Shown here: positions 45,532 through 60,680 of the stretch, piece after piece | Numbering within the stretch: the stretch's first letter is position 1 | Layout of the letters: every line of letters starts with the position of its first letter | NCBI RefSeq assembly: GCF_037038585.1 | Contig: NC_092523.1 | Coordinates: 30,509,501-30,573,500 of the forward strand | Reading direction: 5' to 3' | DNA: 64,000 nt | Source of the DNA: Patagioenas fasciata | Lineage: Eukaryota; Chordata; Aves; Columbiformes; Columbidae | Notes under the pieces: generated by a model | What the model saw: only the letters and a program-made list of their open reading frames with translations | What the model was told of the DNA's origin: nothing | Databases searched by the model: none | Translations under genes and position numbers: made by a program

Positions 45532-48500
45532 AATTTTTATTATAGAAAGTACAGAAGTATGAACAATGACAAATCTCTTTTCAAGAACAAAGTTTTTATT
45601 ACTTCCACCTTCCATGTTGTGTGATCCAAGGCTTTTTATTTAAATGAACGCCCTATTCATTAAACTTATTTCCTCTGGAGGAAATAGGCACATGCATCCA
45701 CCTGGACCAGTTGACCCATTATGTGAAAGACTGCTACTGCTTTAGCCTTGGGGAATCTCCAGGACTCAGGAAATAATTTTAAACCCATGACTTAATAAAG
45801 CGCAATAACTATGGCAACTGGAACACATACACTGCGATGGCTAATTTCACTTCAGCGTTCATCAAGGGATTTACTGACTTAATACTATAGCCTGGAAAGT
45901 AGCTATTGTTAATGTAATTTGGAGCTATGGAGACAGGGAAGGGGGAAAACACGTTCATAAGCCCAGTGAACAAAGTCAGGCCTGATATAAGTCAGGATAG
46001 ATTCATAATCCTTGTCAGTCCTGTTCTTGACAGAGCACTAGACTGAGACTGTGGTCTTATCCTGTTTTAACTTATTGGTCAGCCTTGGTCTATCCGTTCC
46101 CATTCTCATACTTCATTATTCCCTAGATAAAACAGGGCGAATAATGCCTCTTTTGAAATCCCTTGAGATGTACTGCGTAGAGGGTTGTATGAGATTATTA
46201 TGCTGATACTGTGCCTAATAAAAGTCCTCTTGCAGATTGCCAGTTTGACTGCGTCTTTCATTGCCCATGCCAATGCTCTTGCTTTTTGTAACTGAAAACC
46301 AGCTCACAGCAGAATTACCTTGTGTTTTACTGGGGGACGAGGTAGATGCGTACACGCAGACAGTTACTTAAGGGCACCTTAAGTAACTTGCTGGAATGTC
46401 AACACCCATAATGATGTCTGAGGAAAGACGAGAGAAGTGGAGGGGGAAGCTAGCTGTCTTACCAGCAAGAACAAACTGAGTTGGAGAAGATTTATTAGGT
46501 GTATATTACCCAGATAAATGTGATCCCGACTTGAATGGGAGCCAGCAATAGCAAGGAGAAGAGGGTCAGGCAGAAAGAAGTGGCTGTTCAGCCTTCGTCT
46601 ACAGAGTCAAGACCTGATGGGGATTAGCAGGAGTAAAAGAATTGTTGGGGTGTTCATTCGTCACTCTAAAATTTAGGATTATGAATTCTAAACGGATGGC
46701 CAGTTTTGCTGAAAAATGCTTTCTCCTCCTCCATGCTACATTTCTCTTTTCATGCCAGCATGTTAGAGGGTGAGAGTACTGTATGATATTATTTATGAAC
46801 ATGAGAAAATACACAGAAGTGACTGAGAGCTTAATAGGAGCTTGCACGTTTTAAAAACAAAGACACATATTCTGTTACACGACCACAAGAAAAAGAAACA
46901 TGGAAAGCAGTTAGTTTGCTTTCATATTTCAACACTGTCACATTATGAAGGGCTACCTTTTTTACTCTGCTTGTTTCTGAGGTTCCACTTTCGCCTTCAT
47001 ATCGTTTTACAAAGAGATACGGTAAATGAGTTTGTTCTTGAGAGAGCGGATCTCTTATGTCTAACCTTAGTGCAGAGCAGTTTTTAAATATCTAAACTCC
47101 AAATAATAATAATAAAAAAGAGTCTCTTTTGCTATTCCTTATTACTGGGAGTATATGAAAGAGTATTGTTTTTACTAAAGCAAAAAAAAAAAGAAGTCAG
47201 GGTCCTCTTGTGTTCTGAAATCCCTTTTTTTCCATCAGACTTCAAAATGCAAGGACAGGTAGCAGTGACTGGAGAATATTTGTACAGAAATCTTTTTGTC
47301 CAATACACCTGACAGACTGAGTTTACCTGGTTGTTACACTAAACTTTACAACAGCTGTGTTGCTTTAGCTCTCTCACTTCCTATTATTTTAAATCAAAAA
47401 TACAATGAAGCAAATTCATTAATGTTGTAGATGGTAATTTTTGAAGCCTGTGGTTACCTGGTAATTTGCAAGAGCTAAGGAGCTACCTATGTAACTCTGT
47501 TAAACACAGTTTATTCTGGTGTAATGCAGATTTGGCTTCCAGATAACAGGCTTACTCGTTCTATAGCAAACAGTTCATATTTTCATACAGCACCTTTAGT
47601 ATAGCAACAAACACACCCTGAAGAACCCCTTTCTTCCTACATCACCTCCAAGTGTCCAGCTCCCCTAGTAATGTGATGTGCCCTGTGGGAATCTCACAAA
47701 TTGCATATATGGAACAGATGTAGCTCTGATGTTTTAAAAACCCTTTTGCCACTGAATTCTTCAGGTCTTTTGTTTCTGATAGTTTTACTGAAGATTCGTT
47801 AGCATATACAATGACTGGTACAAAACAATAAACCTTAAAGAGATGCATAATTATTTCTTCATGGCACTCAGCTAAATGTATGAAAACCGTTATTTGTAGG
47901 ATGTGATGCCAACAAGGCTATGGATAATTTCTGGTCCTGAGAAGGATCTTTTTTGAGACAAGTAACACAGGCGAAAAAAAGTCTGATCCAGCTAACCTGC
48001 TTTTTGTTTGATCACAACTCCAGAGAGTTCAAGGCAGCCAGGGACATACCCGTGCTAGGATCAATGGGGCAAGTGATTAACAGTGATAGGATGCCCTGCA
48101 CCTTTCATGTTCAAACCAGAACTTTCTCTCCTTTGAAACAAGAGCCTTTACATCACTCAGTAGAATTTTATTTCTCGTGAACAGCATTAGAGTACAGAAA
48201 TAGTCTCAGTTTTCTTTTCTGAGGAATCTTTATTTTTTCCAGATATAGAAGGTCTATTAAACCTCATAATTAACAGTGCTCCTGGCACCTGATTTTTAGT
48301 CAGGAGGTATAAACAATGGCTTGAAAAGTATATATGCAGAACCTTCCATCTGACTTACCAGTAGCTCTTTAGAATCTGTCATGCATGTCATACTGACCTT
48401 ACAAACTTAATTACCTAAGCTCAAAGAAACCCTGTGCTTGCTTCTCAACTCCTTAATGTAAATCAGTGACAGCACTAGGAAAAAACCCTAACAAAAAACA

Positions 48501-49133
48501 TCCTGAAAACTTAGATTCTAATGGGTCAGAATATGGAATTTCTAAGATATGGAATGAATTGAATTCTTTGGAATATCTTTGGAAATAAAAGCCACATCCC
48601 ACATGTCAAAAAATTATAAGCCAGATATCCCAAAATCATAAGACTGTCTTGAAAGTAATAATTTTTAAACATACATTTTAGAAACTTTCTGGCTTTATAT
48701 CAAAGATAAGAATTTTATGTGATTGCCAGTAGGTAAAAACTGAACAAAATCCCAAACCTAGTGTTCACCTCTATGTTAGACAGGTATGTCAAGAGTTTGG
48801 TAGCTTCTCTCCTTTGCTATTTCTGTAGCATTTCAGTAAGGGACCTGACTTCATCATGGGATCTGGGCTGCATGAGAAACTTCCTGGCTGGCATACAGAG
48901 GCTTTGCTTCTGAAATAGCGAGCTACTGCCCACCAAGGCAAGCCTTTAGCTAACCTAGGATTCCTGAGTGCTCCATCTGTTTCTAAAAGGCAGAATAGCT
49001 TCCTGTGTTACCTTCTGATAACACCTTTTTTTCCTAAGCCATGAAAAGAGCTCTGCACCTGGAATAAGAGTTTCTTCATGTCTGTAGCACCTATATTAGG
49101 TATTTCTTTCACCTGCTGCCAGTTTATTCACCT

Positions 49134-49195
49134 ATTTTCTTCCATTTCCTTCCCTTCCTTTCCCTTCTCTTTCTATCTTTCTCTTCCTTCTTCCT
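49134..49195. repeat. Polypyrimidine tract (C/T only over most of its length)
   Basis: About 60 bp of CCTTTC/CTTT-type sequence with one or two A, on the plus strand. Such mirror-like purine/pyrimidine tracts can adopt H-DNA; that is inference. Confidence 0.75.
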
Positions 49196-52100
49196 AGCTA
49201 GCTGCTACCAATAGTGATTGTGAGGAGCAGAAGTGCCCTCCTTAGTTCTTTTCCTCATCTCCTCTTCCTTTGGCCAATGCAAGCAAAGAGCAGGCAGAAC
49301 ACAAGATCCAGAGCTGTTGAACAGTGTTCCCAGTGAAGGGAAAAGCATACAAATGAATAGAAAAATATATCAAGTTTATAGGAGGAACGGGGAATCTAGA
49401 GCTCTAAAGGGAAATATAAGAAGACTGAGAGATATGAAATCACTGGTAGACTGAGTGAACTGCGCCTGAGTGAACCACATCTTCAATTGTACAGCTAAAA
49501 TGTAAATATAGTAATTAATTTAATGGTTTCTTGGTGCCAGGTATACTCACTACTCAGAAGCCTTGGATATGAACAAGTACAGTAAATGAAACAGGAAAGA
49601 GAATGGTCTCCAAGCATCCCCCTGAATTTCAGCTACAATTGCTTTATATAGCAATTGGTGATGTTAGGATGGAAATTGTCAGAGTATACAGAGTGTTATG
49701 TAAAAAAAAAATTGAGAGCTACCCACCATTTTGTAGCTATTCTGTAACATAGTGCAAAGCAAAACGGAAAACTCAGACAAACTCAAGACAACTAAGGTGA
49801 GTTGGTCTGCTTGTCTAGAAGTAGTTTTTCTCATCTTGCACAATCTCCTGCTTTGATTAGAAAGGGCTTTGTTTATTTCAGGGTAGAAAGGAGTTTAAAC
49901 TTCGTTCCTACAAATTCATGTATGCAACTCTATTTGAGTGGAAGGGTATACTGAAATTTGAGCACATAAGTGCTTGCAGGATCATGGCCTTAGTTTTCAG
50001 ATGACAGACTTTCAGGCTCTTTCACAGGCGATTTTTGCAAGCTCAACCACACTTCATTTGAAACTCTCATTCTATTAAGAACAGCTTCTCAAGAATGAAA
50101 AGCTGATGTTTTTTCCTCTGGCCCCTTGTACCTACTATTTCTGATCTGGCTGATAATGCCAGAAATCAAAGTACAGGTTCTCAGAACAGCAAGGCTTTTC
50201 ATAATGGTCTTTCTGCATGGAAAATCCATGTGTCAGCTCAGAAAATGAATTCCTAATAATACTTGGCACTGAAGGAGTGGCTTGTCGCGAAGGAGTGTAC
50301 CACGCACTGTTCATCTGATCTTTGTAACACTGAAATAGGTTTCACCTATTTGAATTATCTTTGTCTTAACTATCTTCGTATCAAGAAGCTTATACTGGAT
50401 ACGATAACCTCAAAATCAACATGAGGAATTTTTTTTTTTTTTTTGTTAATAAGGAAATAAACACACACTAGGAATATTTTCATTGGTGTGCTCAATAGTG
50501 TTTCTCTGTTGGACAGGGAACAAAATTCTCCGTGCCTGTTTAAAATTCTGGAGAATTTTATGATACTTTTTTAAGCCAGGCAAATATTACGCAACTTTCT
50601 CTATGCACGAGTTTAATATATCTTTTTAAGGCGTTACCTACCAGTGTGATGTCCTTTTCATTCTATACTTAGTTACTCAGCACCATTTCCAGAACCTGCT
50701 ACTATGAGAACTCTATGCAATGCCACAAACTTGTGAATGTGGCTCTGCGATTTGCAGTGTTAGCAAATAAAAGCTTAGTCATAATTCTTTGTAATAGTTC
50801 GACATAGACTCTATATGCATGTGCTGTAAAGAAACAAATATACTCTGATTTAGAAAAGAGTAACTTTGCTTTAGATTTGAAATAGTAATTTGAAAAAATA
50901 AATGTATGCACTAAAAGGCTAATTCCTTATTCTTGGTTCACATAGCAGCAGTTACGAAAGACAAGCATTCCTTCACAAGCCAAAGATGAATCAAAGTTCT
51001 GTGATTCCTGTAAAAATGTGTGTCTCTACAGTCATAGTTTGTTCTGGATCAATTCCAGTGCATTGTGACGATGGAAGCTAGAAAGGAAAACTCAAGAGGG
51101 TATTTTTAATCACTTTTACCTCTATTAACAATGTGATGCTATTTCCATTGTTCCCGTTATAAAAATAAGTAGCTGACATGTTCCCCAGAATTGATTATTG
51201 TGTTTTAGCCAACAGATCAACCATCAAGACATTGCAGCCTATCAGGAAAGGGAGTGGAAAGGAGCAGACAGAGAAACCTCAAAGGAAAGGACAAGACACT
51301 GTGTCTTTTGTCCTTTGTTTCAAGATGGAAATAAACTGTCTCCAATTTTGATAAGGTCTTCTTTTGATCTTTGTTTGCAATAATTAGGCTTAGACACTAA
51401 GTTATTTTATGAACCCTTTTAGGTTTAGCCCCCTCTAAGTTAATATGAATATGAGTTTTTTGTCCTCTGCAAACAACCATATTACTTAACTTTTATGATT
51501 TACTTTTATTTATGGAGATTTTGCTCGATACACAAGTGGACTAGATATTGGTAAGTTTTGGGAAGATGAAAAGTATATTTTCTGTAGATTTAATTTAACT
51601 TCATATTCTACAAGTATGTTAGAACATAAAAATACATAAAAAGATATAAAGATTTATTCTCTGTCTGTCTGCCTTTATTGTATAAATAGAGAATTATATA
51701 TCTATCATTTTTGGGTTTTTTTGAGTGGGAGTCAATTTAAGAATACTTATCACACTGTGCTCCCCTGTACTTTAGATGGTTTGGAAAGTCTGCCCCCTAC
51801 ATAAGGCTATAGATTAGTGCCCTCACTTATGAGCATAGATAAATATGATGTCAGATATCTTTGACTGCAGAGAGAAGCAGAATTGTTGCTCTAATACATG
51901 CTGAAAGACAAATAGGATCCAGTCACTAAAGAAAATCCTGGAAAATAAGAATCTGGGATTCGTCTGGATTATGTTCGAAGAACAACTGGAGTGTTATCTG
52001 CTTCTGGTGCAAACATAACAAGAAATTCAGGTGTTAGGTTAAGAAAAAATGTGTTTTTCTTTGTTTGCAACATTAGACTGTCTGAGGCAAAGAACCATCA

Positions 52101-54054
52101 AACCCCAAAACTGGCTCAATGAGAAAGTGAATCAAAATAATTGCAATTATCTAAGTAGTTAAATACACTGTAAATGTAGGCAGTTGTGAGTTATATGACC
52201 AGGATCCAGGATACTACAGGGTAAAACAAATGTAATATTCAAAGGATGAAGGTAGGAAATGCGTTAATGTAGAAGCGTATTTGAGGTATATCATTGCAAT
52301 TTCAGAAAACAATCCAGAATTAAAGAGTGTATGTATATTTTTTCATCACTGTTGATGCACAGAATTATAAGGATCCCTGCAAAAACCTAAACTACAAATC
52401 TTCCTTAGGATGCCTGCCTGAAGTTGTATCTGTGCTATTTTACAATGCTTCACTTAGAAATGCACCTTGATTTTAAGATTTCAAGTGACAGCTTCAAAGT
52501 TTTAGATGTGAAAAATAACTTCAGAGTCTAAAATGTATGCCTTACTCCAAATTCTTACTCTCTTAGAATCAGTATGTAGTCTTTCACCAAGCTTCTTTTT
52601 TAGTGTTCTGAAGATCACAGTCAAGCTGATGCAAAGCTATAACGTCTCCTACTGTCAAGGACTAAGAAAATTATGTACGCTTCGCTGAGACACATCTTTG
52701 TGATAGCACAGAGTTTCATGCCTGCAGATTTAAAAAAAAAGTGTTAGTTTTTAGTTGCTTCCTGAATCATGTAGAAGTATAGTCATTTACTGGAAAATAT
52801 AGAATGCTCTTTAAGGGATCTAAATTGCTGAATCTTTGTATCTGCAGTGGAATATAGTCTACTCTTATCAGCTGAATAAGTGATACAGTCTAAACAAAGG
52901 GTAATAATGTTCAACTGGAATTCCAGGAAAGGAAGCTTAATGCGAACTTCCTGATTTAATCCTACAAAAATAGAAAGGTTTATAGGATAAATGAATCACC
53001 CAGAAGAGCAGATTTTGCTTCACTTAATTAAAACAGACCATAAAAATGTCAGACTACCCCTTTGTAACATTTAACTGCAAAACTCACATACAAAACTACT
53101 TAGAGTATCATTTTCATGCATGAGACTGAGAAGAATCACTTCAGAGAAACAATTCAATTTTCTGGAACTTTCTTCTTATTTTCCAGAGTGAAAATTATGG
53201 TGACAGCTACATGGACATTTCTCATACCATTTCCTGCATCTTCTGCTTTTAGTGGACCAGGAAAAGTCTTTTCAGAGGTAAATTTGGAACTTCTGCTTCT
53301 GGAAGTTATCAGCAAGTCAGAGATTCATGGAAATTAAAGACAAACAAAACACATGAACTATTTTGAGCCCTAAGAAATGTTTTTGTAGGTTCAATTTGAG
53401 TTTGCTTTTACTTCCTGACAATGGTAGTCACTCAAGTGTGGAATAAACTCACAGAGAAACTGGAGGGAACACGTTTTGAAAAAGATACCTGGTAAGTCAC
53501 TGCAAAATGAGCAAGAGACGGGGTCGCGCACCGCTGGGATAATGGAAATTACGAAGTTGCAGGCCTTCTCTACCTCTAACTTCTGCAAATTTGTCACCTG
53601 TCAACATCAAATATGGACAATATGAAAATTGTCTAAAATGCAAGTCGGGCAAGTGACAAGCTGTGATTACAACTTTCTTCTTTCCCCCTACCAAACCAGC
53701 AGGAAAACATGTAAAAAATGCATAGCAACAACAAGCAGGATATCCATGGGACTGACGAGGCCAGCCATTTCAGAGGAACATGCCATGCATTTCCTGAGGT
53801 CTTATATATGCTGCGTATGCTGCACCCGTGATCAATCCTTGCTTTGGGCATGGGCATCTTACCTTCTTAGAAATAGGTTTTGTTTTTTTTTTTTTTTCAG
53901 CAGCCCAGTAATATTCAGTTTCTAAACTGTGGCAGGATGGAGCTCTGTTTAATGGCAGGCTGGTGGATGTGAGTCTTTTTGTTGTTTTGTTGTCTTTGAC
54001 AGAGCCTCTACACAGTTGTTGATGTTCTTTTCTCTGATCAAGGTTTGATCGCAG

Positions 54055-54080
54055 GTTTTTGTTTTGTTTGTTTGTTTGTT
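54055..54080. repeat. (TTTG)n microsatellite
   Basis: GTTTTTGTTTTGTTTGTTTG and one more unit. Similar T/G-rich pieces occur within the next 100 bp. Confidence 0.8.
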
Positions 54081-56636
54081 ACCAGTTTTTATTGCCTTCC
54101 AATTTGTTATTTTCTTATTTTTTGTTTGTGGGATTGTGGGTTTTTGAGCTCTTCCTTACTAGCATAAGAAGTTGCTCAGAATGGGAGATCAGAGGGAGAC
54201 TCACATTGTAGGGCTGCTGTGTGCTTTTATGACTGAGATGAGTGCTGCCAGAAGAACACAAGAAGATGCAGACCTGGTGAAATATTACATCTGTGTGTGT
54301 AAAACATTTTCAGAAACATGCTAAGTGTGGATATAGATGACTGATAGCATCTGCAGTGGGAAAAGGAGCAGCTCCAAGTTAATATTGAATTCCCTTTTAT
54401 TAGCTAACATTGACCTCTATTTTATTCATTCCTGATCCCTTGGACAGTTCACGGACAGGGTTAACCAAGTTTATTGCAACCACTTTGATTTTTTTGATGC
54501 CAAGAAGTGAAGAATAATGTGAGGAAACACCTCTACAGATAAAAACACAAAGGAAGAAGAAGAAGGAAGAGGTCAAAGGGTAGCATAAAGGAATCCTAAA
54601 CCACATGGACCTTCTTTCCTTGCCTAAAGACCAATTCCCTAGTGAAAATTAGAGATTATATTCCACTAGAGATTTAAAAATGAAAAATCCCAAATACTGC
54701 TGGAAATCAGGTCAGTGTTTTGTGAAGGTGGGAAATAGATATTTAGAAAACGTAAGTTCATACTGATCAGCAAACAATGGAATCTCCTCTCTCCCTGTTG
54801 TGCCTGAGATATCTGGGTGTTTCAGACAGCTGTGAGTGATGAGGCACCCATCTGTGATGAGCTAAGGATGGGATGTGAGCCTTGGAGTCGAAATGGAATT
54901 GCCTACTTTTGACCAAAATGTACTTTATGGGTGGGTGTGCTTTGACTGCCAACTATCTGTTTTGTTTTGGCACAAGAAATAACAGTCTTGGATACCTCCC
55001 TTTGGAGGGCTAGCTGCAATTCCAGATATGTTTCAGAAAATTCTTCCGTTTCATAGAAAAAACTGATGAAAATTAGAAGGAACATGCTCATCAGTTGCCA
55101 GACTTGCAAGATATATTTTTCCTACATACTTAGTGGTTTGGGTAATTATTTTCTTAATGAGGAGACCTGTCAAAACACATTATGGTGACTGATTTCACAT
55201 CACCACTGTTTTTCCTAGCAGTTTCTGATTACTGCTTATGTGATACAGGAAAAAATTCATTTTTAATTACAGCCAGTAATTTCTTGGAGATCATTAGCAG
55301 CTAAACTACTATAGCCTACCTAAGTATTTTGCAGCTTTCCTAGGGGAAAGAAAACCAAAACCCAGATAGCTTTTTTGGGTTATAGTTACAGCTTGAGTTC
55401 AGAAAATGGAGTAGTTCTGTGTTTGATTGTACATTAGGAACTTAGAGACAAAAGAGGATGAAAAGGGCTATGTCTAGTTGTGGTATTACTGGACTAGGGA
55501 GCCTACAATACTTGTAATGCAAACACTTGTTTGCATTACTGTGATGCTTTCAACTGAGGTTCACAAAGCATGCTGTAAAGAATGGATTTAGTCTGAAAGT
55601 AATTTTAATGTGTAAGCTCTCATTTTACAGTTAGACAGATTGAAGCACTTGAAAGAGTATGGATATTTTCCACAGCTACATTCTCAGTTGGCTGAGAAAA
55701 CTGTGAACAAAGACTGCAAGCCTTTCCATCTTTCCTGGGCTTTACCCTTGGGCAACACTCACTCAAATAGTCCCGGCACAAGACCCCAAATTGCTGAAGG
55801 TTTCTGTCCTGTGCATCTGAGTACTTCTACCACACTTCCAAGGCTATCAGGGCCCAGAAAATGAAACATCATCTTTATTTCAGAGAGGAGAGCTCACCTA
55901 GGGAGCTGCACATTGCTCCTAATGCAAGTCAGTGTCTTGAGGGTGCCATTAAATATAATGGTTGTCTCTAGGATGCCATGAAAGAAATTGAGTTCCGTGT
56001 TGTTTTAGAGAAGGGGGAGAAAATGCAGATTACATTTGATGTATGGACTTGTATTTTGTGTATGGTATGTATTCAGCTATACATCCCATGTAGTTTACTT
56101 TTACCTTATCACTACATTCATCATCTGCTTGTCTAGGAGTGACCTTTGTTATTATATTGTTTGAAATTCTTGATGCAAGACATAATCTTGCCAGTGTAAC
56201 TATACCATTCTGTACCATTTAACTGAAATAATTTTAAGTATCCAAGGACATGTATTTCTTTGTCATTTAACATAACAGTTATCTGCAGCTTGCATTCTCT
56301 GCTAACAGATGTTTTGTTACTAGTGTCCAATATTATGCAATAAGACAGTGAGTCCCCAGAACTCCCTGTCAGGAACACAAAGTACTCTAAGATAGATCAC
56401 TTTCTTATTTTCTGGCATTCAGTGGTGGGTAAATCTCCAAATGGTTTGTAGGTCCATTTAGTGTAAACTAAATATCCAGAGCTCAGATTCCTAGAGCTCG
56501 GTTTTCTCAGACTATGAAACCAAGCTAGTTATCTAATGGGGGTGATGGTTCTGGTAAGGGAAATGAGAAAGAAAAAAAACTTTCTCATATTTTCTAGAAC
56601 TGTCTTGGTTCAGCTTGAAATCAACAGAAAATGTCC

Positions 56637-56663
56637 TTTTTTTTTTTTTTTCCTCTCTCTCTC
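56637..56663. repeat. T16 run followed by (CT)n
   Basis: Sixteen T, then CCTCTCTCTCTCG. Simple sequence only. Confidence 0.85.
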
Positions 56664-59600
56664 GTTCCTCTTTTTCACCCAGTTTTTCACCACCTGCATT
56701 TGCTGTTGGTTACATATTCAGGATGAAGTTCTGTCTCAGCTACTTTCACATGACCTCTCTGATCTGCATCTTTTCTTCATACCTATATGTGTACTACAGT
56801 GCCAAGGACTTGTTTGGAAATAAAATGAGGATTGCCTGACACATCAAGAGTTTGAATTTACCTTGATCACAATGTTTCTCAGGAAGACAACTGAATGGAA
56901 AGGACTTAATTTGCAGTTTGGCTGAAGAAGACTTTAAAGCGTCAGAAGCCTTCCTGTTATATACTGATCACCCATGTCAAATGGGAAGAGTGCAGGCTGC
57001 ACAAGCAGATTTTTTAGGTGCAACTTCAGTGGTATCAAATATTAGGAAAATAGGATCTGTTCCAATTTGCAAGAGTGGGTCAGCAAAACAATTTCATGTG
57101 TTTTGATTGATTGTATCTCCTTTGTACACACAATGTAGTACATTTTCTTGAATGATTAATCATAGACAAATCGTTCTTCACTACAGGTGTATGAATGTGT
57201 AATTGACATTTTGACACTTTCGCAAAAAAGATTTCCTTACTGAAGAAATTACATTTGAAAATTCTGTGTAGCAGATTTTTTTTTCTTCTAATGGAAGATA
57301 ATTGAACATAATTAAATTACAATTTTTTCATGATTTTGCAATGGTAACATTTTAAAGCCCATGTAATTTGCTTTTTGCAGCTGTTATTTTGTTCAAGAAG
57401 TCAGTGTATGACTTGACTTTTCTGTAAGATTTCCAAGTAGAGCCACCTTTACTTCTTTTAACGTTACCTTTGGCAGGGCCAGTCTCATGTGAATAAATGA
57501 CTGAAGAAGTTGCATAAATTTTAGTGAAAATACAAATAAATAATTTTTCTCAGACTGAACTTTTGCTAAAAAGCATAAAGCACAATGGGGTAACAAATTA
57601 GCTGTTTAATGCAGTACTAAAATATAAATACAGCAGTTAGAACTAATAATGCAGGAACTCTGTAGGGTGCAATAAAGGGTAAAGAAATGATGGAAACAGC
57701 AGAGGGAATTTTAGATTATGGTTTAAAGGACACAAGGAAGCACACCAAAAGCATTTCCTGTAGCACAAGCAGAGGAAAAGGCTTCCCATCACACTTGCAT
57801 TGCCTGTGGAGACTCTGCATGAGGGGCACCCCTGCGAGCAGTCACACATGGTGCCCGCACAACACTTTTGTGGGACAGCCCACTGCACTGAGCCCACGTA
57901 GGAGGCACCCAGAAGAAAAGGCCAGTGGAGAGGTTACGTGGGTTGTATAGGTTCTCCTGTCATTGCTATGTGTCCTGTTAACACCCATGGAACAAACCCT
58001 AGCATAAGTTCAGACAAACCAGGGTTTCTTTGCTAAGCTTTCCACGCTTTACCTTCAAATTATGTGGGGAACAACAAGCTCTGCCTCCTTCGCCTCCGTG
58101 GTCTACCATGGACTTCAGATCCTGGCTTTTAGTTTACCCTGAACTCACATGCCCTCCCTTCAGGTGCTGCCTCCCAGTCATGTTTGCTCTCTCCATCGAG
58201 TCTTCTCACAGCCCCAATTGCTGGAAAAATCTTCCCTATTTCTGGACTTCTGCTCTCTCAGAGGGAAAGCAGCTTATTCATACTCTGCTTTGGTTTCCAA
58301 GCAGATTTTGTTGACAGCCTGCAATTCCCCTGGAGCCCCTACGGGAGCCTCTAACATCGCACAGGGTCCTGTGACCCACGCAACTGGCTGAGAGCTCTGG
58401 GTGCTGCTTCAGCCAGAAGACTTGCATGGAAAGAAGGGAGAGATATTGCACAGCAGATTCATTTACTGATCCTGGACCTTGGATTTGTACCTCCAGCCTT
58501 CACTCTCCACCCTCCCAAAACTTGGATTGTAGGAGGAATGCCTTTCTCCCTCACTGTGTATGTGCTCAGGGTTATAGTTGAGGCCATGCAATTTCCATGA
58601 AGTCATTTCATGGCACCTAGCTAAATGCTTTAAAAAACGTTGCCTCCTGTGTAAGGAGAGAACAAAATTAAGGAATCTCTGTTGGGGCTTGTGCACAGCT
58701 GGGTTTGTGTGGAGGTGATGCATGAAAATTGATGCAAATATGTCTGTTCTCCAAGTGGATGTAGCAGCATAGGAATATACATAAATGAGTGGGAAAAGGC
58801 AGAGTGAATAAAATACATGCAGTTATTATTCTGCTGTTCAGGGCAACATGCTGGGTTCAACCCCTGAACTGTGTATTCCACTCAACCCACAAATACAATT
58901 CACATTAAAAGAGAGTTTTTTTTTAAGTGCAGGGAAAGGTCATCAAACCCTTGTCACAGGCCAAGGGATGGCCAAAAATTAGAAACAGAATGGTAACAGG
59001 TCATGGAAAGAGAAGAAATCTCCTGTAGCCATTTTTGTTGCTGAATCACGGTGATGTGGGCTTCTGAGGGCTACTGCAAAATGCACATAGGCTTAATAAT
59101 AATTCCAATTTATCCTAATAAAATCTAGAAGGAGGGGATTTAGTTATAGTCCTTGTTATGTCTCACCAGCCTGGGGGAGGACCTAGCTTATATTGTTTTA
59201 CTCATCTCAGAAAGAGAGAACCGAATAAAATTACTAATTAAAAAGCTTGACCTTAATATTATTCTGCAGCTTATGCTCAGTTTTACTGTTTTTGTAAGAG
59301 TAAGCAGAAACGTTTAGCAGGAACAGACAGATGAACAAAAAATTATTTCTCTGGAATAAAGATCCCAGAAAAGCAAATAAGGAAACTGTTTTAATGAAAA
59401 CCTGAGATGGGAAATGCTTCAGCACATATCCTTTTTCCACAGCTCTGTTCTCTTATCTTATGAAACAGACAGGTGGTGGAAAAAGTGAACTGAAATAACT
59501 TACTGAAGAGTTGTGCCAGACCATTCCTTGCTGACATATCAGTAAGTGCTCTAGAGGAAGCAGAGTCTGATTCTCCTAGTTTTACATCCAAACTATTCCA

Positions 59601-60680
59601 GAAAAGCCAAGAGCTCTCTCCCATTATACATTGGCAAAAATAAGTAGGCGATGAGTATTTTCTCGGACAAGCTTTAGCTATGAACACACATAATTTAGAG
59701 AAACTGAAAACAGTATATTTGCAAACACATATGCAAGTTGTCAATATACCCTCTGGAAAAACTGCTGCAGCTGGTCTTACAATGTTATTAAATGTGAGGT
59801 TATTATTTCACCATGTTTAGGTCACTTTTGGATACAACATACAAGAGAGGGAAGTATTTGCCATATTATATTAAGCAATGAGCTTTCCATATGTTGGAAA
59901 TAGCGTCATGAAAAGAAACTGCCCAATGAAAACTGGGTATTTATGAGAGGGAGTACTCAATACATCACCAAAGATCCCATCCAGCAGAGATTCTCAGACT
60001 CTGCCTGTTACCATGCTGTCTGATCTCAAAAAAGGAGAGGGATGTTATTTCTCTTAAAGAAATAAAAAATAAAAATAGTTAGGCTATCCATCAGCTAAAA
60101 CCAAGACAAGTGTTTGGTTCTCACTGTTGAAATGGGATATTATTATTCCCATGGGGATTAATAAGCCTAGCTGTAGGAGTCTGGCCCTCTAGGAGGTCAA
60201 TAGAGGAATGCTTGTGATTAATGTTTTGGTCCATGGTCTATCTCTATGTTAAGTTAATAAAGCTACATTGTCTTTTACTCTCCCTTATTAACACAACATT
60301 AAATTTCTACTAACATTGATGTTGCAGACTGCCCTTGGCTCCAAGAAGTAAAATAATACTTTGTGGAAAAGACTTTACTCTACAAATAAGCAGATTTAAC
60401 ATTCCAGTTTGTTCCCAGCTCTCAGATGTCAGCATTGCCTGTAATTAGCTGTGAGCTGGAATGCGGGTTGCCATGCAGTAACCACACCAAGCATCTTCCT
60501 TCACATCTTGATTTCCCATTTCAAATATCCCCATCGAGTTTGGAAAATGAGTCGTGGAAGCAAAAGAGAGCAAAGGAGAGGAGACTCAGGACCAACACTT
60601 AAGGTGAACCTAACATAGAATCAGCCTGTTAAATAAAGGACAGTTTCCACTATGAAATTCATAACTGTCAAAATGAATGA

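Larger units (their letters stand above)
40701..60680. other. Upstream non-coding DNA, no gene recognised
   Basis: About 20 kb, A/T-rich, with only short scattered open frames (at most about 107 codons) of no recognisable family. Contains the microsatellites listed separately. By analogy with mammals it may be an intron of the long DLC1 isoform, whose first exons lie far upstream. That is established for mammals and inferred here. Confidence 0.65.
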
